A stretch of DNA of 64,000 nucleotides from DATKEJ01 sp963768715 (lineage in GTDB: Bacteria > Bacteroidota > Rhodothermia > Rhodothermales > DATKEJ01), in the NCBI GenBank assembly GCA_963768715.1, contig CAVYJC010000010.1:372001-436000 (forward strand), in the 5' to 3' direction. Each line of letters starts with the position of its first letter. The stretch's first letter is position 1. Position numbers and translations under genes: made by a program. The notes below the pieces were generated by a model, which saw nothing but the letters and a program-made list of their open reading frames with translations, had not been told where the DNA came from and searched no databases. Shown piece after piece: positions 27,513 through 36,040 of the stretch.

Positions 27513-28500
27513 TTACGCTGCAGATCCGATATCGCCCGGCTCGTCCTTCGGTTTCGACGGGGTTAGACGCTCCAGAATCTCGTATCTCACGCTGTTCTCC
27601 ATGCGAGGACGGATGATCATCTCGCCGAGCAGGCCGGTTGAGAAAAGTTGAACCCCGAGAATGATGAGCAGCATACCGAGAAAAAGCAGTGGTCGACGTC
27701 CAATCGGCTGGCCTCCCAGCCATTCGATAGTCAGGTAGAGATTGATACCGAATCCACCGAGAAACGACAGCGTGCCCAACGTCCCGAAAGAAATGCATGG
27801 GTCGAATTGCAAAACGCGTCAGGAAGACGACTGAAATGAGATCCAGAAAACCGCGGATGAACCGTTCGAGTCCGAACTTCGTGTAGCCGTATTTTCTACG
27901 ACGATGGTTGACGGGCTTCTCGGCAATGTGCGTAAAACCCTCCCATTTGGCCAGAACCGGGAGATAGCGGTGCATCTCTCCGTAGACTTTCAGCCGGCGA
28001 ACAACCGTTCCCTGATAGGCCTTGAGTCCGCAGTTGAAATCGTGCAGAGGGATCCCCGAAACGACGCGTGTGGTGAAGTTGAAGAATCGGCTTGTCACCG
28101 TCTTGATGAAAGGGTCCTTCCTCGTCTTCTTCCAACCACTGACGAGGTCGTATCCATCTTCGAGGTATGCGATCAGGCCTGGAATCTCGGCAGGATCGTC
28201 CTGCAGATCCGCATCCATCGTAACGACATAGGTGCCGCGGACCTCCTCGAAGCCGACGGCGATAGCCGCCGATTTGCCATAATTCCTCCGGAATCGGATT
28301 CCACGAAAGCGCTCATCCTCGGAATGCAGCCGCTCGATCTCTTCCCAGGATCCGTCCGACGATCCGTCGTCCACGAAAAGCACTTCGAACGAGTACCCGC
28401 CGGCGCGACAAGCTGCTTCAATCTCCTGCGACAACTCGCCGAGTGACTCGACCTCGTTGAAAACGGGTACGAGGACAGATATGTCGGGACCACCCTTCAT
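27513..28500 (-). CDS. Polyprenyl-phosphate glycosyltransferase, DPM1/GtrB-like (frameshift near 27787)
   Basis: The N-terminal GT-A domain (ISVLVPVFNEVESLGEL, DDGSSDGSWEEI, MDADLQDDPAEI) is that of family 2 enzymes that load a sugar on polyprenyl phosphate. The frame from the start fails after IRPMHFF. Removing one base near 27787 gives FGTLGTLSFLGGFGINLYL, the first of two C-terminal membrane helices (second: LLFLGMLLIILGVQLFST). The corrected length is about 328 residues, normal for GtrB/ArnC-type enzymes. It acts at the inner membrane to supply lipid-linked sugar for envelope glycans. The shift is probably a sequencing indel. Confidence 0.85.
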
Positions 28501-28694
28501 CTTGCGAAAGATACACGTCTTGTCTCGTTCAACCGAGCAAAGTTGTCAGGACCGGTCCTCCAGTCGTGCCGATTGAACCCGGTGTGCCGCTTCACTCGTG
28601 AGGTCCCTCGGCAGAATGCCGGCAAGCGAGACAAGAATCGACGAGGCGCCCGTGACGAGGGCGACGCTAATCGACGCGTCCATCGTGCCCGGGC

Positions 28695-30635
28695 TCAGGC
28701 GTCGATTGTCGCATACTTTGCGTTGAGCTCAATGAACCGACGCCGCGGATCAACCGCGTCACCCATCAGGGTCGAGAAGATCCGGTCCGCCGCGGCGGCA
28801 TCTCCAATGGTCACGCGCTGGAGCGTTCTCTGCGCCGGATCCATCGTGGTCGACCAGAGCTGTTCTGGATTCATTTCGCCAAGTCCCTTGAAGCGCTGCA
28901 CGCTCACAGATCCCTTGGAACTATCCTCACGCAATTCCACCAGCCGCCGATCGAGCTCGTCCTCACTCCAGATGTACTGCAAGTCCTTACCGCGTTTGAT
29001 GCGGTAAAGCGGCGGAAGTCCGATGTAGACGTTTCCATTCTCCACGAGCGGGTGAAGGTGCCGGTACAAGAAGGTCAGAAGCAGCGTCCGAATGTGCGCA
29101 CCGTCGATGTCCGCATCCGTCATCAGGATGATCTTATGATAACGGAGCTTCGTAATGTCGAAATCGGAATCGCCGAGTCCCGTTCCGAGCGCCGTGACGA
29201 TGTTCCGGATCTGCTCATTCTCGAAGATCTTGTCGATACGGGCCTTCTCGACATTCAGGATTTTCCCGCGTAGAGGCAGGATAGCCTGAAAGTGGCGATC
29301 TCGACCCTGCTTCGCTGATCCACCGGCCGAGTCACCCTCAACGATGTAGAGCTCGCATTCGGCCGGATCGCGCGAAGAGCAATCAGCCAGTTTCCCAGGC
29401 AGGCCGCCGCCGGCGAGCGCATTCTTTCTCTGGACGAGTTCGCGTGCCCGACGGGCCGCGGTTCGAGCCTGCGCCGACAGGACCACCTTGTCGATGATGA
29501 GTTTCGAGTCTTTTGGATGATCGTCGAGCCACTCTGCGAGCTTGTCATTGATCATGGTCTCGACGGCACTCTGGACTTCGGAATTGCCAAGCTTCGTCTT
29601 CGTCTGCCCCTCGAACTGCGGCTCGGCCACCTTGACGGAGAGCACGGCGGTCAACCCTTCACGGAAATCGTCGCCGGTGAGATCAATCTTGACATTCTTG
29701 AGCAGACCGTTCTTCTCTGCGTAGGTCTTCAGTGTCCGCGTCAACGCGCGCCGGAAGCCCGAAATGTGCGTCCCACCCTCGTGCGTGTTGATATTGTTGA
29801 CGAAACTCAGCACGTTCTCGGTGTAGCCCGTGTTGTAGCGCATCGCGAGCTCGATGGGCACACCCTCGTTTTCGCCCTCGATGACGATGTACTCTTCATG
29901 AAGGGAAGCGCGGGTCTCGTCGAGGTAGGCCACAAACTCAGCGAGCCCTCCTTCGAACATGTACTCTTCGTGGATCGGCTTCTTCTCGCGCTTGTCTGTC
30001 AGTTTCACATAGACGCCGCGATTGAGATAGGCCAACTCCCGAAGTCGTTCTGAGAGCGTGTCGAAACGAAATTCAGTCGTCGAGAAAATGGAGGCATCTG
30101 CCCAGAACTGGATGGTTGTGCCTCTCTGTTCCAACTCGCCCTGTTTCCCCACCTCCTTGACGCCGGTGACCGGCTTGCCAATCTCGTACTCCTGCTGGAA
30201 GACCTTACCGTCGCGACAGACAGTTGCAACGAGCTTCGACGAGAGTGCGTTGACGCATGAAACGCCGACACCGTGCAACCCCCCTGAAACCTTGTAGCTC
30301 TGATGGTCGAACTTCCCGCCAGCATGCAGCTTGGTCATCACGACTTCGAGTGCGGGAATTTTCTCGGTGGGGTGCATATCGACAGGGATGCCGCGGCCGT
30401 TGTCAGTCACCGTGACGGATCCGTCATGCTCGAGCGTCACCTCGATGTGGTCGCAATAGCCCCCCATTGCCTCATCGATCGAGTTGTCGACCACCTCGTA
30501 GACCAGATGATGCAATCCCCGGCTTCCGACGTCGCCGATGTACATCGCGGGCCTCTTGCGAACCGCCGAAAGACCCTCCAGAATTTGGATTGAGGACGCC
30601 TCGTAATTTTCTGGGGTCACTTTTTCGTCAGCCAT
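28695..30635 (-). CDS. gyrB: DNA gyrase subunit B
   Basis: ATPase subunit of the type IIA topoisomerase that supercoils DNA. AGGAGA lies 6 bp before the ATG at 30635. The GHKL ATPase domain is clear (YEVVDNSIDEAMGGY, VTDNGRGIPVDMH, GGLHGVGVSCVNALS), as are the transducer domain, the TOPRIM block (ELYIVEGDSAGGSAKQGRDR, DADIDGAHIRTLLLTF) and the C-terminal GyrA-interacting segment (QRFKGLGEMNPEQLW). 646 residues, full length. GyrB and ParE are close relatives; the short size fits either, but GyrB is the usual identity for this sequence type. Confidence 0.96.
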   Translation of the reverse strand: MADEKVTPENYEASSIQILEGLSAVRKRPAMYIGDVGSRGLHHLVYEVVDNSIDEAMGGYCDHIEVTLEHDGSVTVTDNGRGIPVDMHPTEKIPALEVVMTKLHAGGKFDHQSYKVSGGLHGVGVSCVNALSSKLVATVCRDGKVFQQEYEIGKPVTGVKEVGKQGELEQRGTTIQFWADASIFSTTEFRFDTLSERLRELAYLNRGVYVKLTDKREKKPIHEEYMFEGGLAEFVAYLDETRASLHEEYIVIEGENEGVPIELAMRYNTGYTENVLSFVNNINTHEGGTHISGFRRALTRTLKTYAEKNGLLKNVKIDLTGDDFREGLTAVLSVKVAEPQFEGQTKTKLGNSEVQSAVETMINDKLAEWLDDHPKDSKLIIDKVVLSAQARTAARRARELVQRKNALAGGGLPGKLADCSSRDPAECELYIVEGDSAGGSAKQGRDRHFQAILPLRGKILNVEKARIDKIFENEQIRNIVTALGTGLGDSDFDITKLRYHKIILMTDADIDGAHIRTLLLTFLYRHLHPLVENGNVYIGLPPLYRIKRGKDLQYIWSEDELDRRLVELREDSSKGSVSVQRFKGLGEMNPEQLWSTTMDPAQRTLQRVTIGDAAAADRIFSTLMGDAVDPRRRFIELNAKYATIDA

Positions 30636-30840
30636 TGAATCTCCTCTGCTCAAATTCCCGAATTGATGGAGCAATGCGCTATCAATCAGACTCTTGTTTT
30701 ACAAATACATACACGCACTCCGGCCCATGGTCGGATTGCGGGAGTAACGAGTGGATAAAGAGATGCGTGCGTAGTTGCCTTCGATCGATTTCAAACGCCT
30801 CCACAATATACGAATATGGAGGCAGATTAGCCTCAATGGG

Positions 30841-30861
30841 TGCGGCGTGCGGCGTGCGGCG
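30841..30861. repeat. Heptanucleotide repeat, unit TGCGGCG (3 copies)
   Basis: Three perfect units plus a degenerate one in the roughly 300-bp gap between gyrB and the CBS-domain gene. Confidence 0.75.
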
Positions 30862-30885
30862 GTTGCGGCAAGTTTGTAGGGGCGC

Positions 30886-30927
30886 CGGACTTCGGACTTC
30901 GGACTTCGGACTACGGACTTCGGACGT
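30886..30927. repeat. Heptanucleotide repeat, unit CGGACTT (6 copies)
   Basis: CGGACTT three times, CGGACTA, CGGACTT, CGGACGT. Ends 8 bp before the stop codon of the CBS-domain gene. The rest of this gap (30636-30840) shows no gene or clear signal. Confidence 0.88.
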
Positions 30928-30934
30928 CTCAAAA

Positions 30935-31600
30935 CTAGACGTCGAGATAATGCATGAACTCTCGAACCCGCTGCTGTATGTCTTCGGCGGTGGACTTCCG
31001 ACGTTCGACCGCGACAACCTGATACCCATAGTGTTCGAGAACGGCTCGGATTCGTACGGGATCGGGGACGCTGACCTTTACGGTTACGCGAACATCGGAC
31101 TCCGTTTCGGGCAATCTTTCGGTGTTGACCGACAGTACCTTGGCCCCATTCTCCTCAATCGTATGGACCAGCCTCGCAAGGGCGTAATCACGCGGGGAAA
31201 TGTCGACCTCGATATTCGCTCCCGCCGTGCCGAGACCCAGCGTACGGGCCGCGGATCGGAGCAGTCCTGACAAATCCACTGATCCCAGATAGCGACCATT
31301 TTCGTCGATCACTGGGAGAAGGTCAACCTCGTTGTCGAGGGCGAGCTCGATGGCATCGAAAGTATGCGCTTCCGAGGCAACGAAGATCGGGGAATTGAGC
31401 CGATGCTCACGAAGCGGTCTTTCAGGGTCGGGGCAGGCAACAAGGTCGGGGAGCCTCGTCGTTGCGACGAGCACCTCATCCTCATCGACTACGGGGACGA
31501 GCCGGTACCCCTGCCCTAGAGCCAAAGCGAGGGCGTCGCCGACGCTGTCGTCGAGCGTCGCCGGCTGCACATAGTCCGATAGTAGCTCGAATACCGTCAT
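30935..31600 (-). CDS. CBS-domain pair protein with C-terminal ACT-like domain
   Basis: The better start is the ATG at 31600 (MTVFELLSD). Residues 1-125 form two CBS motifs (ATLDDSVGDALALALGQGYR, LVPVVDEDE, and TFDAIELALDNEVDLLPVID), which usually bind adenosyl ligands. The C-terminal half (GANIEVDISPRDYALARLVH, ENGAKVLSVNTERL, VRVTVKVSV) has ACT-like secondary structure. It lacks any catalytic domain and is likely a small ligand-binding regulator with unknown partner. It sits between gyrB and hflX on the same strand. Confidence 0.8.
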   Translation of the reverse strand: MTVFELLSDYVQPATLDDSVGDALALALGQGYRLVPVVDEDEVLVATTRLPDLVACPDPERPLREHRLNSPIFVASEAHTFDAIELALDNEVDLLPVIDENGRYLGSVDLSGLLRSAARTLGLGTAGANIEVDISPRDYALARLVHTIEENGAKVLSVNTERLPETESDVRVTVKVSVPDPVRIRAVLEHYGYQVVAVERRKSTAEDIQQRVREFMHYLDV

Positions 31601-31680
31601 GACGAATCGTGTGGTTGCCACCACTTTCGCGGCCTCAGCCCGGAATCAGTTCCCTTTTACGCCTCAAGGGGATTCCGGCT

Positions 31681-33030
31681 TCAGCGATTTACAAAAAAAA
31701 CGTCCGGCTTGCAAAATTCATTGCCCGAGCGGCAAAATTGGCCGGGTGAGCGGGGCGGGTTCATCAACCGGAGGCACTTTTCGCGCGCCGGCAGCCCGAA
31801 GGATCGCCTCCGCCTGCAGGCAGGTATGCGGATGACGATCCGGAGGGTAGATTCATCCTGCCCGTCACCTCCTGCCGGCGGGAGCAGTTTCTCAGAAACG
31901 ACTTGCGCAAGTTCGTGCAGGCGTGCCCGACCTCGGGCATCGGTTACCGGCAGGGAAACGGTAATTTCGTTCACGCGGCCGGCCGCCAGAATCTTGAGGC
32001 GTTCGGTCAGATCGCTCAAACCGATTCCTCTTAGTGCCGAAACGAAGGCGGAATCCGGGTAGGTGGAGCGCATGCGCTCCAGTATCCCGCCGTTGTCGAC
32101 AGCGTCAATCTTGTTGAATACGACGATTTGCGGCTTTCCGTGGACGTCCAGCTCGTGTAGTGTCGAATTCACCACCGCAATCATATCCTCATGGCGGGGA
32201 TGGCTCACATCTACAACGTGGAGGAGTGCATCGCTTTCCCGGACCTCGTCGAGGGTGCTCTTGAAGCTCTCGATCAGTGCGTGCGGGAGCTTCCTTATGA
32301 ACCCAACGGTATCGGTGAGCAGCGCCTGCTCGCCGCTGCCCAGGTCGACAAGGCGTGTAGTCGCATCCAGCGTCGCAAAGAGCTTGTCTTCGGCATGTAC
32401 GCCGGCGTTCGACAAAGCATTCATGAGAGTCGACTTGCCGGCGTTCGTGTAGCCCACCAGCGCGAGACGAAACGTGTCCTCTCGCGCCTTACGCTGCGTC
32501 GTCCGCTGCCGATCGATACGCTCGAGCTTGGCCTTGAGGACAGAGATGCGCTTGGCGATGAGGCGCCTGTCTGTTTCAATCTGCTTTTCACCGGGACCCT
32601 TTGTGCCGATACCACCCTTCTGCCGCGACAGGTGGGTCCACTGTCGGGTCAGCCGGGTCAGGAGGTAGTCGAGCTGTGCAATTTCAACCTGGGCTTTGGC
32701 CGTCGCTGTTCTGGCGCGAGCGGCAAAGATGTCGAGGATGAGGCCCGATCTATCGAGAATTTTGCATTTCAGCTTTCGTTCGAGATTCCGTACCTGGACG
32801 GGCGAGAGATCGTCGTCGAAAATCACCAGATCGGAATCCCGGCGTGCGGCCAAATCCGACAGCTCATCGACCTTCCCTTTTCCGATGTACGTAGCCCCGT
32901 TGATCCGCTGGACCCGTTGGGTGACGCGATCAGTTACCACTGCGCCGGCAGTCTGCGCGAGCAGTTCGAGCTCGTCGAGCGCGTCTCTTGCTTCCCAAAC
33001 GGTTACTCCGGGCGTTACTGCACCCACCAA
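31681..33030 (-). CDS. hflX: Ribosome-associated GTPase HflX (possible C-terminal frameshift; start uncertain)
   Basis: HflX splits stalled ribosomes under stress. The HflX N-domain (TYIGKGKVDELSDLAA, IFDDDLSPVQVRNLERKL), the glycine-rich linker (GGIGTKGPGEKQIETDRR) and the G domain (GYTNAGKSTLMNAL; DTVGFIRKLP; FNKIDA) are complete. The frame is open upstream of the TTG at 33030, which lies inside a typical 'ILVG' start of the domain, so the true start is further upstream at a non-ATG codon. The last 50 residues look unlike HflX. Shifting one base near 31816 gives LQAEAILRAAGARKVPP and a stop at 31718, a more natural ending. Confidence 0.9.
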   Translation of the reverse strand: MVGAVTPGVTVWEARDALDELELLAQTAGAVVTDRVTQRVQRINGATYIGKGKVDELSDLAARRDSDLVIFDDDLSPVQVRNLERKLKCKILDRSGLILDIFAARARTATAKAQVEIAQLDYLLTRLTRQWTHLSRQKGGIGTKGPGEKQIETDRRLIAKRISVLKAKLERIDRQRTTQRKAREDTFRLALVGYTNAGKSTLMNALSNAGVHAEDKLFATLDATTRLVDLGSGEQALLTDTVGFIRKLPHALIESFKSTLDEVRESDALLHVVDVSHPRHEDMIAVVNSTLHELDVHGKPQIVVFNKIDAVDNGGILERMRSTYPDSAFVSALRGIGLSDLTERLKILAAGRVNEITVSLPVTDARGRARLHELAQVVSEKLLPPAGGDGQDESTLRIVIRIPACRRRRSFGLPAREKCLRLMNPPRSPGQFCRSGNEFCKPDVFFVNR

Positions 33031-33133
33031 TATGGCGGATTCAGGTAGCGAAGACGACGTTTCGATCGAATTTTCTTTACTCAGGGTGATTCCTTGTGAA
33101 CCTGGTTGCCTCTCGAAGATGCCGAATCAGCGA

Positions 33134-33721
33134 CTACTGCTCCAATGCCTGCTGGCCCATCGGACGCTGAATCGAACGATCGAACCGATTGTCCAGCTTG
33201 AACTCGACAACCGATTGAAATCTCTCGCACACACCCAGCGGAACGAACACGTCAAGACGCTGCTTGTAGCCTCGGGTATCGACGTGGAAAAATACGTACC
33301 GGTTACGTCTCCTGTGTCGTGTCACGACATAATCGGTCACTTCGTGCCATGCGAGCTGCACGTGACGGCGTCCCAATTTGCTGCTGACGCCCCAGTCCGT
33401 CACTATCGTAGCCCCCGAAAGAAGCGCTCCGAGATACCAGCAAAGCCCACCGACAACGTAAGCCGTCGCCGCCAGCCAGCCTATGGAAAGGACACGTTCA
33501 CCGGTCGCAACGGAATAGGCGAGGAGGCACAAGATACCGGCAAGGAAGAGCGTTGGGCCTAGCGGCAAACCGAAAAATCTCCCCATACCCCACGACATGC
33601 GGATATGATTGAAACGGGAACGTCGGAGAAGACCCGCGGCCATAATCAGCAACGACACGCCGACAAACAGCACGACCAGTGCTGCCCGCACTATCGCAAC
33701 AATGTTGGAGACGGCGAACAT
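33134..33721 (-). CDS. Membrane protein of 195 residues, function unknown
   Basis: Four hydrophobic segments are visible (AIVRAALVVLFVGVSLLIMA, LGPTLFLAGILCLLAYSV, VLSIGWLAATAYVVGGLCWY, plus a shorter LLSGATIV stretch), followed by a cytoplasmic beta-rich tail (HVQLAWHEVTDYVVT, NRYVFFHVDTRG) that resembles a small PH-like fold in membrane proteins. The family is not recognised. It lies between hflX and the BatA-like gene on the same strand, spaced by 103 and 43 bp. Confidence 0.75.
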   Translation of the reverse strand: MFAVSNIVAIVRAALVVLFVGVSLLIMAAGLLRRSRFNHIRMSWGMGRFFGLPLGPTLFLAGILCLLAYSVATGERVLSIGWLAATAYVVGGLCWYLGALLSGATIVTDWGVSSKLGRRHVQLAWHEVTDYVVTRHRRRNRYVFFHVDTRGYKQRLDVFVPLGVCERFQSVVEFKLDNRFDRSIQRPMGQQALEQ

Positions 33722-33764
33722 CCTTTTGGAGGACTAAACGTTGCCACAGTCGCAGTTTCTGCAA

Positions 33765-35882
33765 TCAAGACCCTGGGGACACGCCAGCCGGTCTCCATCT
33801 CGCTGCAACAAGCATTTCTGCTACAAGAAATATTAACGCGACCGCGAGAAAGACGTTCCAGATTTCAACCCCGGTTTCGGCGGATCTTATCGCTTCTCCG
33901 GGCGTCGCGGACGACGGCCCGACATTCACAACGGAGACGTCTGCGCCGGTCAACTCCTCGAGGCGGGCGGCCGCCGTGGTGGCATCGATTCGTTCGAGGT
34001 TGCTTTCCAGGGCATCTGGATTTACAGCAAATCGCTGCACGAGGCCGCCATCTCCCATGACATCGTAGATCCCGGGGGCACGGAGCGTTGACGGAAGGGT
34101 GAAATAGACGCCTTGAGTCGACGTGCGTTGCTCTGGAATCCACTCTCGGCCCGATTCCGAAACAATGCGTATCCGGGAGGTGTTTCCCCGAGCCGGCAAG
34201 CGGTAGATCGTGCCTGCCCCCGACCGTATGCCGTCGCCGGACAGCGCGTCTGCAGAAGTGAGATAGTACATCGACCGGAACAGCAGCGGAACGAACAAGC
34301 CCCGAACCGGCAAGTCGGTCCAGCCGGGATCGGGAAGAAACGGGGCAATCAGCATTCGCCCGGCTGCGAATCGCACCTCCTGAAGCATTGGCAGACCTAT
34401 CGTCGTGCTCAAGAGCGTCTGCTCGTCGCCGTCCCCGGGTCTGTAGCGCACCAGTTTCATGATGGACGGCCGTTCGACGTCACGCCCGTCAGCGTCGTCA
34501 TTATCGAAGACGCCGCGGAAGAGAGGGTGTTCGCGATCGAGTCGATCGACAGTTGCGATGGGAGCGGGTGACGATGCAGAAACCAGTCCGTCGAAAGACC
34601 CGGCGCCCACCATTTCGAGCAGCTGATCGTACGCCCCGTTCCCCGCCTCTTCGCCTGCAAACATGAGAACGCCGCCGCCATCTTCTATGAAGGCCGCCAA
34701 CGCTGTCGCCATACCACCTGTAATCCGGCGGACACCAAGCAGCACGACGCCGTCATAATCCCGAGCAAACGTCCCGGAGACGGCATCCTCATCGACGTAA
34801 TCCAATTGAAAAAGTGATCGACCGTCGCGCAGCTCGGTATTGAGCGCGAGATCCAGGTAGGCGGCATTTCGATTCGCTCCGCGGACTATCAAGACCTTCC
34901 GTTCTTCAGGAACGTGGAGCGTAAACCAACGCTCGTTGTCAAACTCGAAACCATCCTCCTCGAGCACAGCCCGTCCTCTGAGCCAGCCACGGGAGCGCGG
35001 CGTCACGGAGATCGGCGCTACCCCTTGCTGCCCCGCTTCCAGCGTCAAGGTCGACTGTGCCACTCGCTCACCTTCCAGGTACACGCTCAAACCCCAGTTC
35101 CGAATGGGCACTTTACCAAAATTCTGAACCTCGACTTCGACAGTCACGGGTTGGTTGACCTCGACGATACTCGATGCAATCCGTGCTCGCGTGATCGCTG
35201 CGTTGTCGACCGACTGATTGCCGATCGGGACGAGAACAATGCGCGAGGCATCAGATAAGTCGACGGACCCCGAATCGGCGAAGTTCGTCTTCTGGAAATC
35301 GGAAACGACATACACCTCTCGGATCGGGTAATTCGCTCCGGTCAGTGCTGTGGCCGCATTCCCAAGTGCCTGATCGAAGCTGCCCCGGCCGTATTCCGGA
35401 GCGATCTCCTTCAGGCGAGTGGCAGTGAGTGCCGGACGACCAAACGGGTGAGGCAAGCCGTCGTCGATCAGGGGAACGATGGCCAATTCGTCGGCACTCT
35501 CCAATTGGTCGGCGAGGTCCGCCACAAAATCTGTCGCCTGGTCCAGGAGCGCCCCGCCCTGGTCTCTCAGATCCATCGACAACGAATTGTCGATGACCGC
35601 CACCACGGATCGGTGATCCGAAGAAAGTGAGGCAATGGGAGGCGACTTGACGGTCGGGCGCGCAAAGGCCAGTACCAGAAACGCGATGGCGAGCATCCGC
35701 AGCGCCAGCAGCAGCCACTGCTTGATGCGCAACCTCCGGATCGTCTGTTGCCGAAGCTCCTCCAGAAAAACCAGCGAGCTGAAATCGATCTTCCTGGGTT
35801 TCCTCAGATTGATCAAGTGGATGATCAATGGAATACCCGCTGTCACGAGGGCAAACAGGACGAACGGGTTCAGAAAAGTCAT
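33765..35882 (-). CDS. BatA-type membrane protein with VWA domain
   Basis: The start at 35882 gives the canonical aerotolerance-regulator N-terminus (MTFLNPFVLFALVTAGIPL, then IHLINLRKPRKIDFSSL) and a second helix (WLLLALRMLAIAFLVLAFA). A von Willebrand A domain follows with a MIDAS motif (AVIDNSLSMD), and then a beta-rich region and a GATase-like fold, with a last helix (VFLAVALIFLVAEMLVA). About 705 residues. In the FCB group such proteins sit with MoxR ATPases and other Bat proteins, but none are next to it here. It is divergently transcribed from uvrA, 158 bp away. Confidence 0.82.
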   Translation of the reverse strand: MTFLNPFVLFALVTAGIPLIIHLINLRKPRKIDFSSLVFLEELRQQTIRRLRIKQWLLLALRMLAIAFLVLAFARPTVKSPPIASLSSDHRSVVAVIDNSLSMDLRDQGGALLDQATDFVADLADQLESADELAIVPLIDDGLPHPFGRPALTATRLKEIAPEYGRGSFDQALGNAATALTGANYPIREVYVVSDFQKTNFADSGSVDLSDASRIVLVPIGNQSVDNAAITRARIASSIVEVNQPVTVEVEVQNFGKVPIRNWGLSVYLEGERVAQSTLTLEAGQQGVAPISVTPRSRGWLRGRAVLEEDGFEFDNERWFTLHVPEERKVLIVRGANRNAAYLDLALNTELRDGRSLFQLDYVDEDAVSGTFARDYDGVVLLGVRRITGGMATALAAFIEDGGGVLMFAGEEAGNGAYDQLLEMVGAGSFDGLVSASSPAPIATVDRLDREHPLFRGVFDNDDADGRDVERPSIMKLVRYRPGDGDEQTLLSTTIGLPMLQEVRFAAGRMLIAPFLPDPGWTDLPVRGLFVPLLFRSMYYLTSADALSGDGIRSGAGTIYRLPARGNTSRIRIVSESGREWIPEQRTSTQGVYFTLPSTLRAPGIYDVMGDGGLVQRFAVNPDALESNLERIDATTAAARLEELTGADVSVVNVGPSSATPGEAIRSAETGVEIWNVFLAVALIFLVAEMLVAARWRPAGVSPGS

Positions 35883-36040
35883 GCGATCGGCTTTCAGTGC
35901 ATTCCATTCCGGCAGAATTGGATGCAACCGCAGGCCCAGGCCCCTGTTCCGATGTTCGTAGCGGCAAAACCCGCACGCCGGCACGCAGTATAAGGGCTCC
36001 GTCCAACGACCATCCTACACAAATTCGACACCAATCGCCG

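Noticed and set aside
28543..29007. 154-codon plus-strand frame near gyrB
   Set aside because: Antisense to the conserved C-terminus of GyrB and low-complexity Arg/Ser-rich; no start signal.
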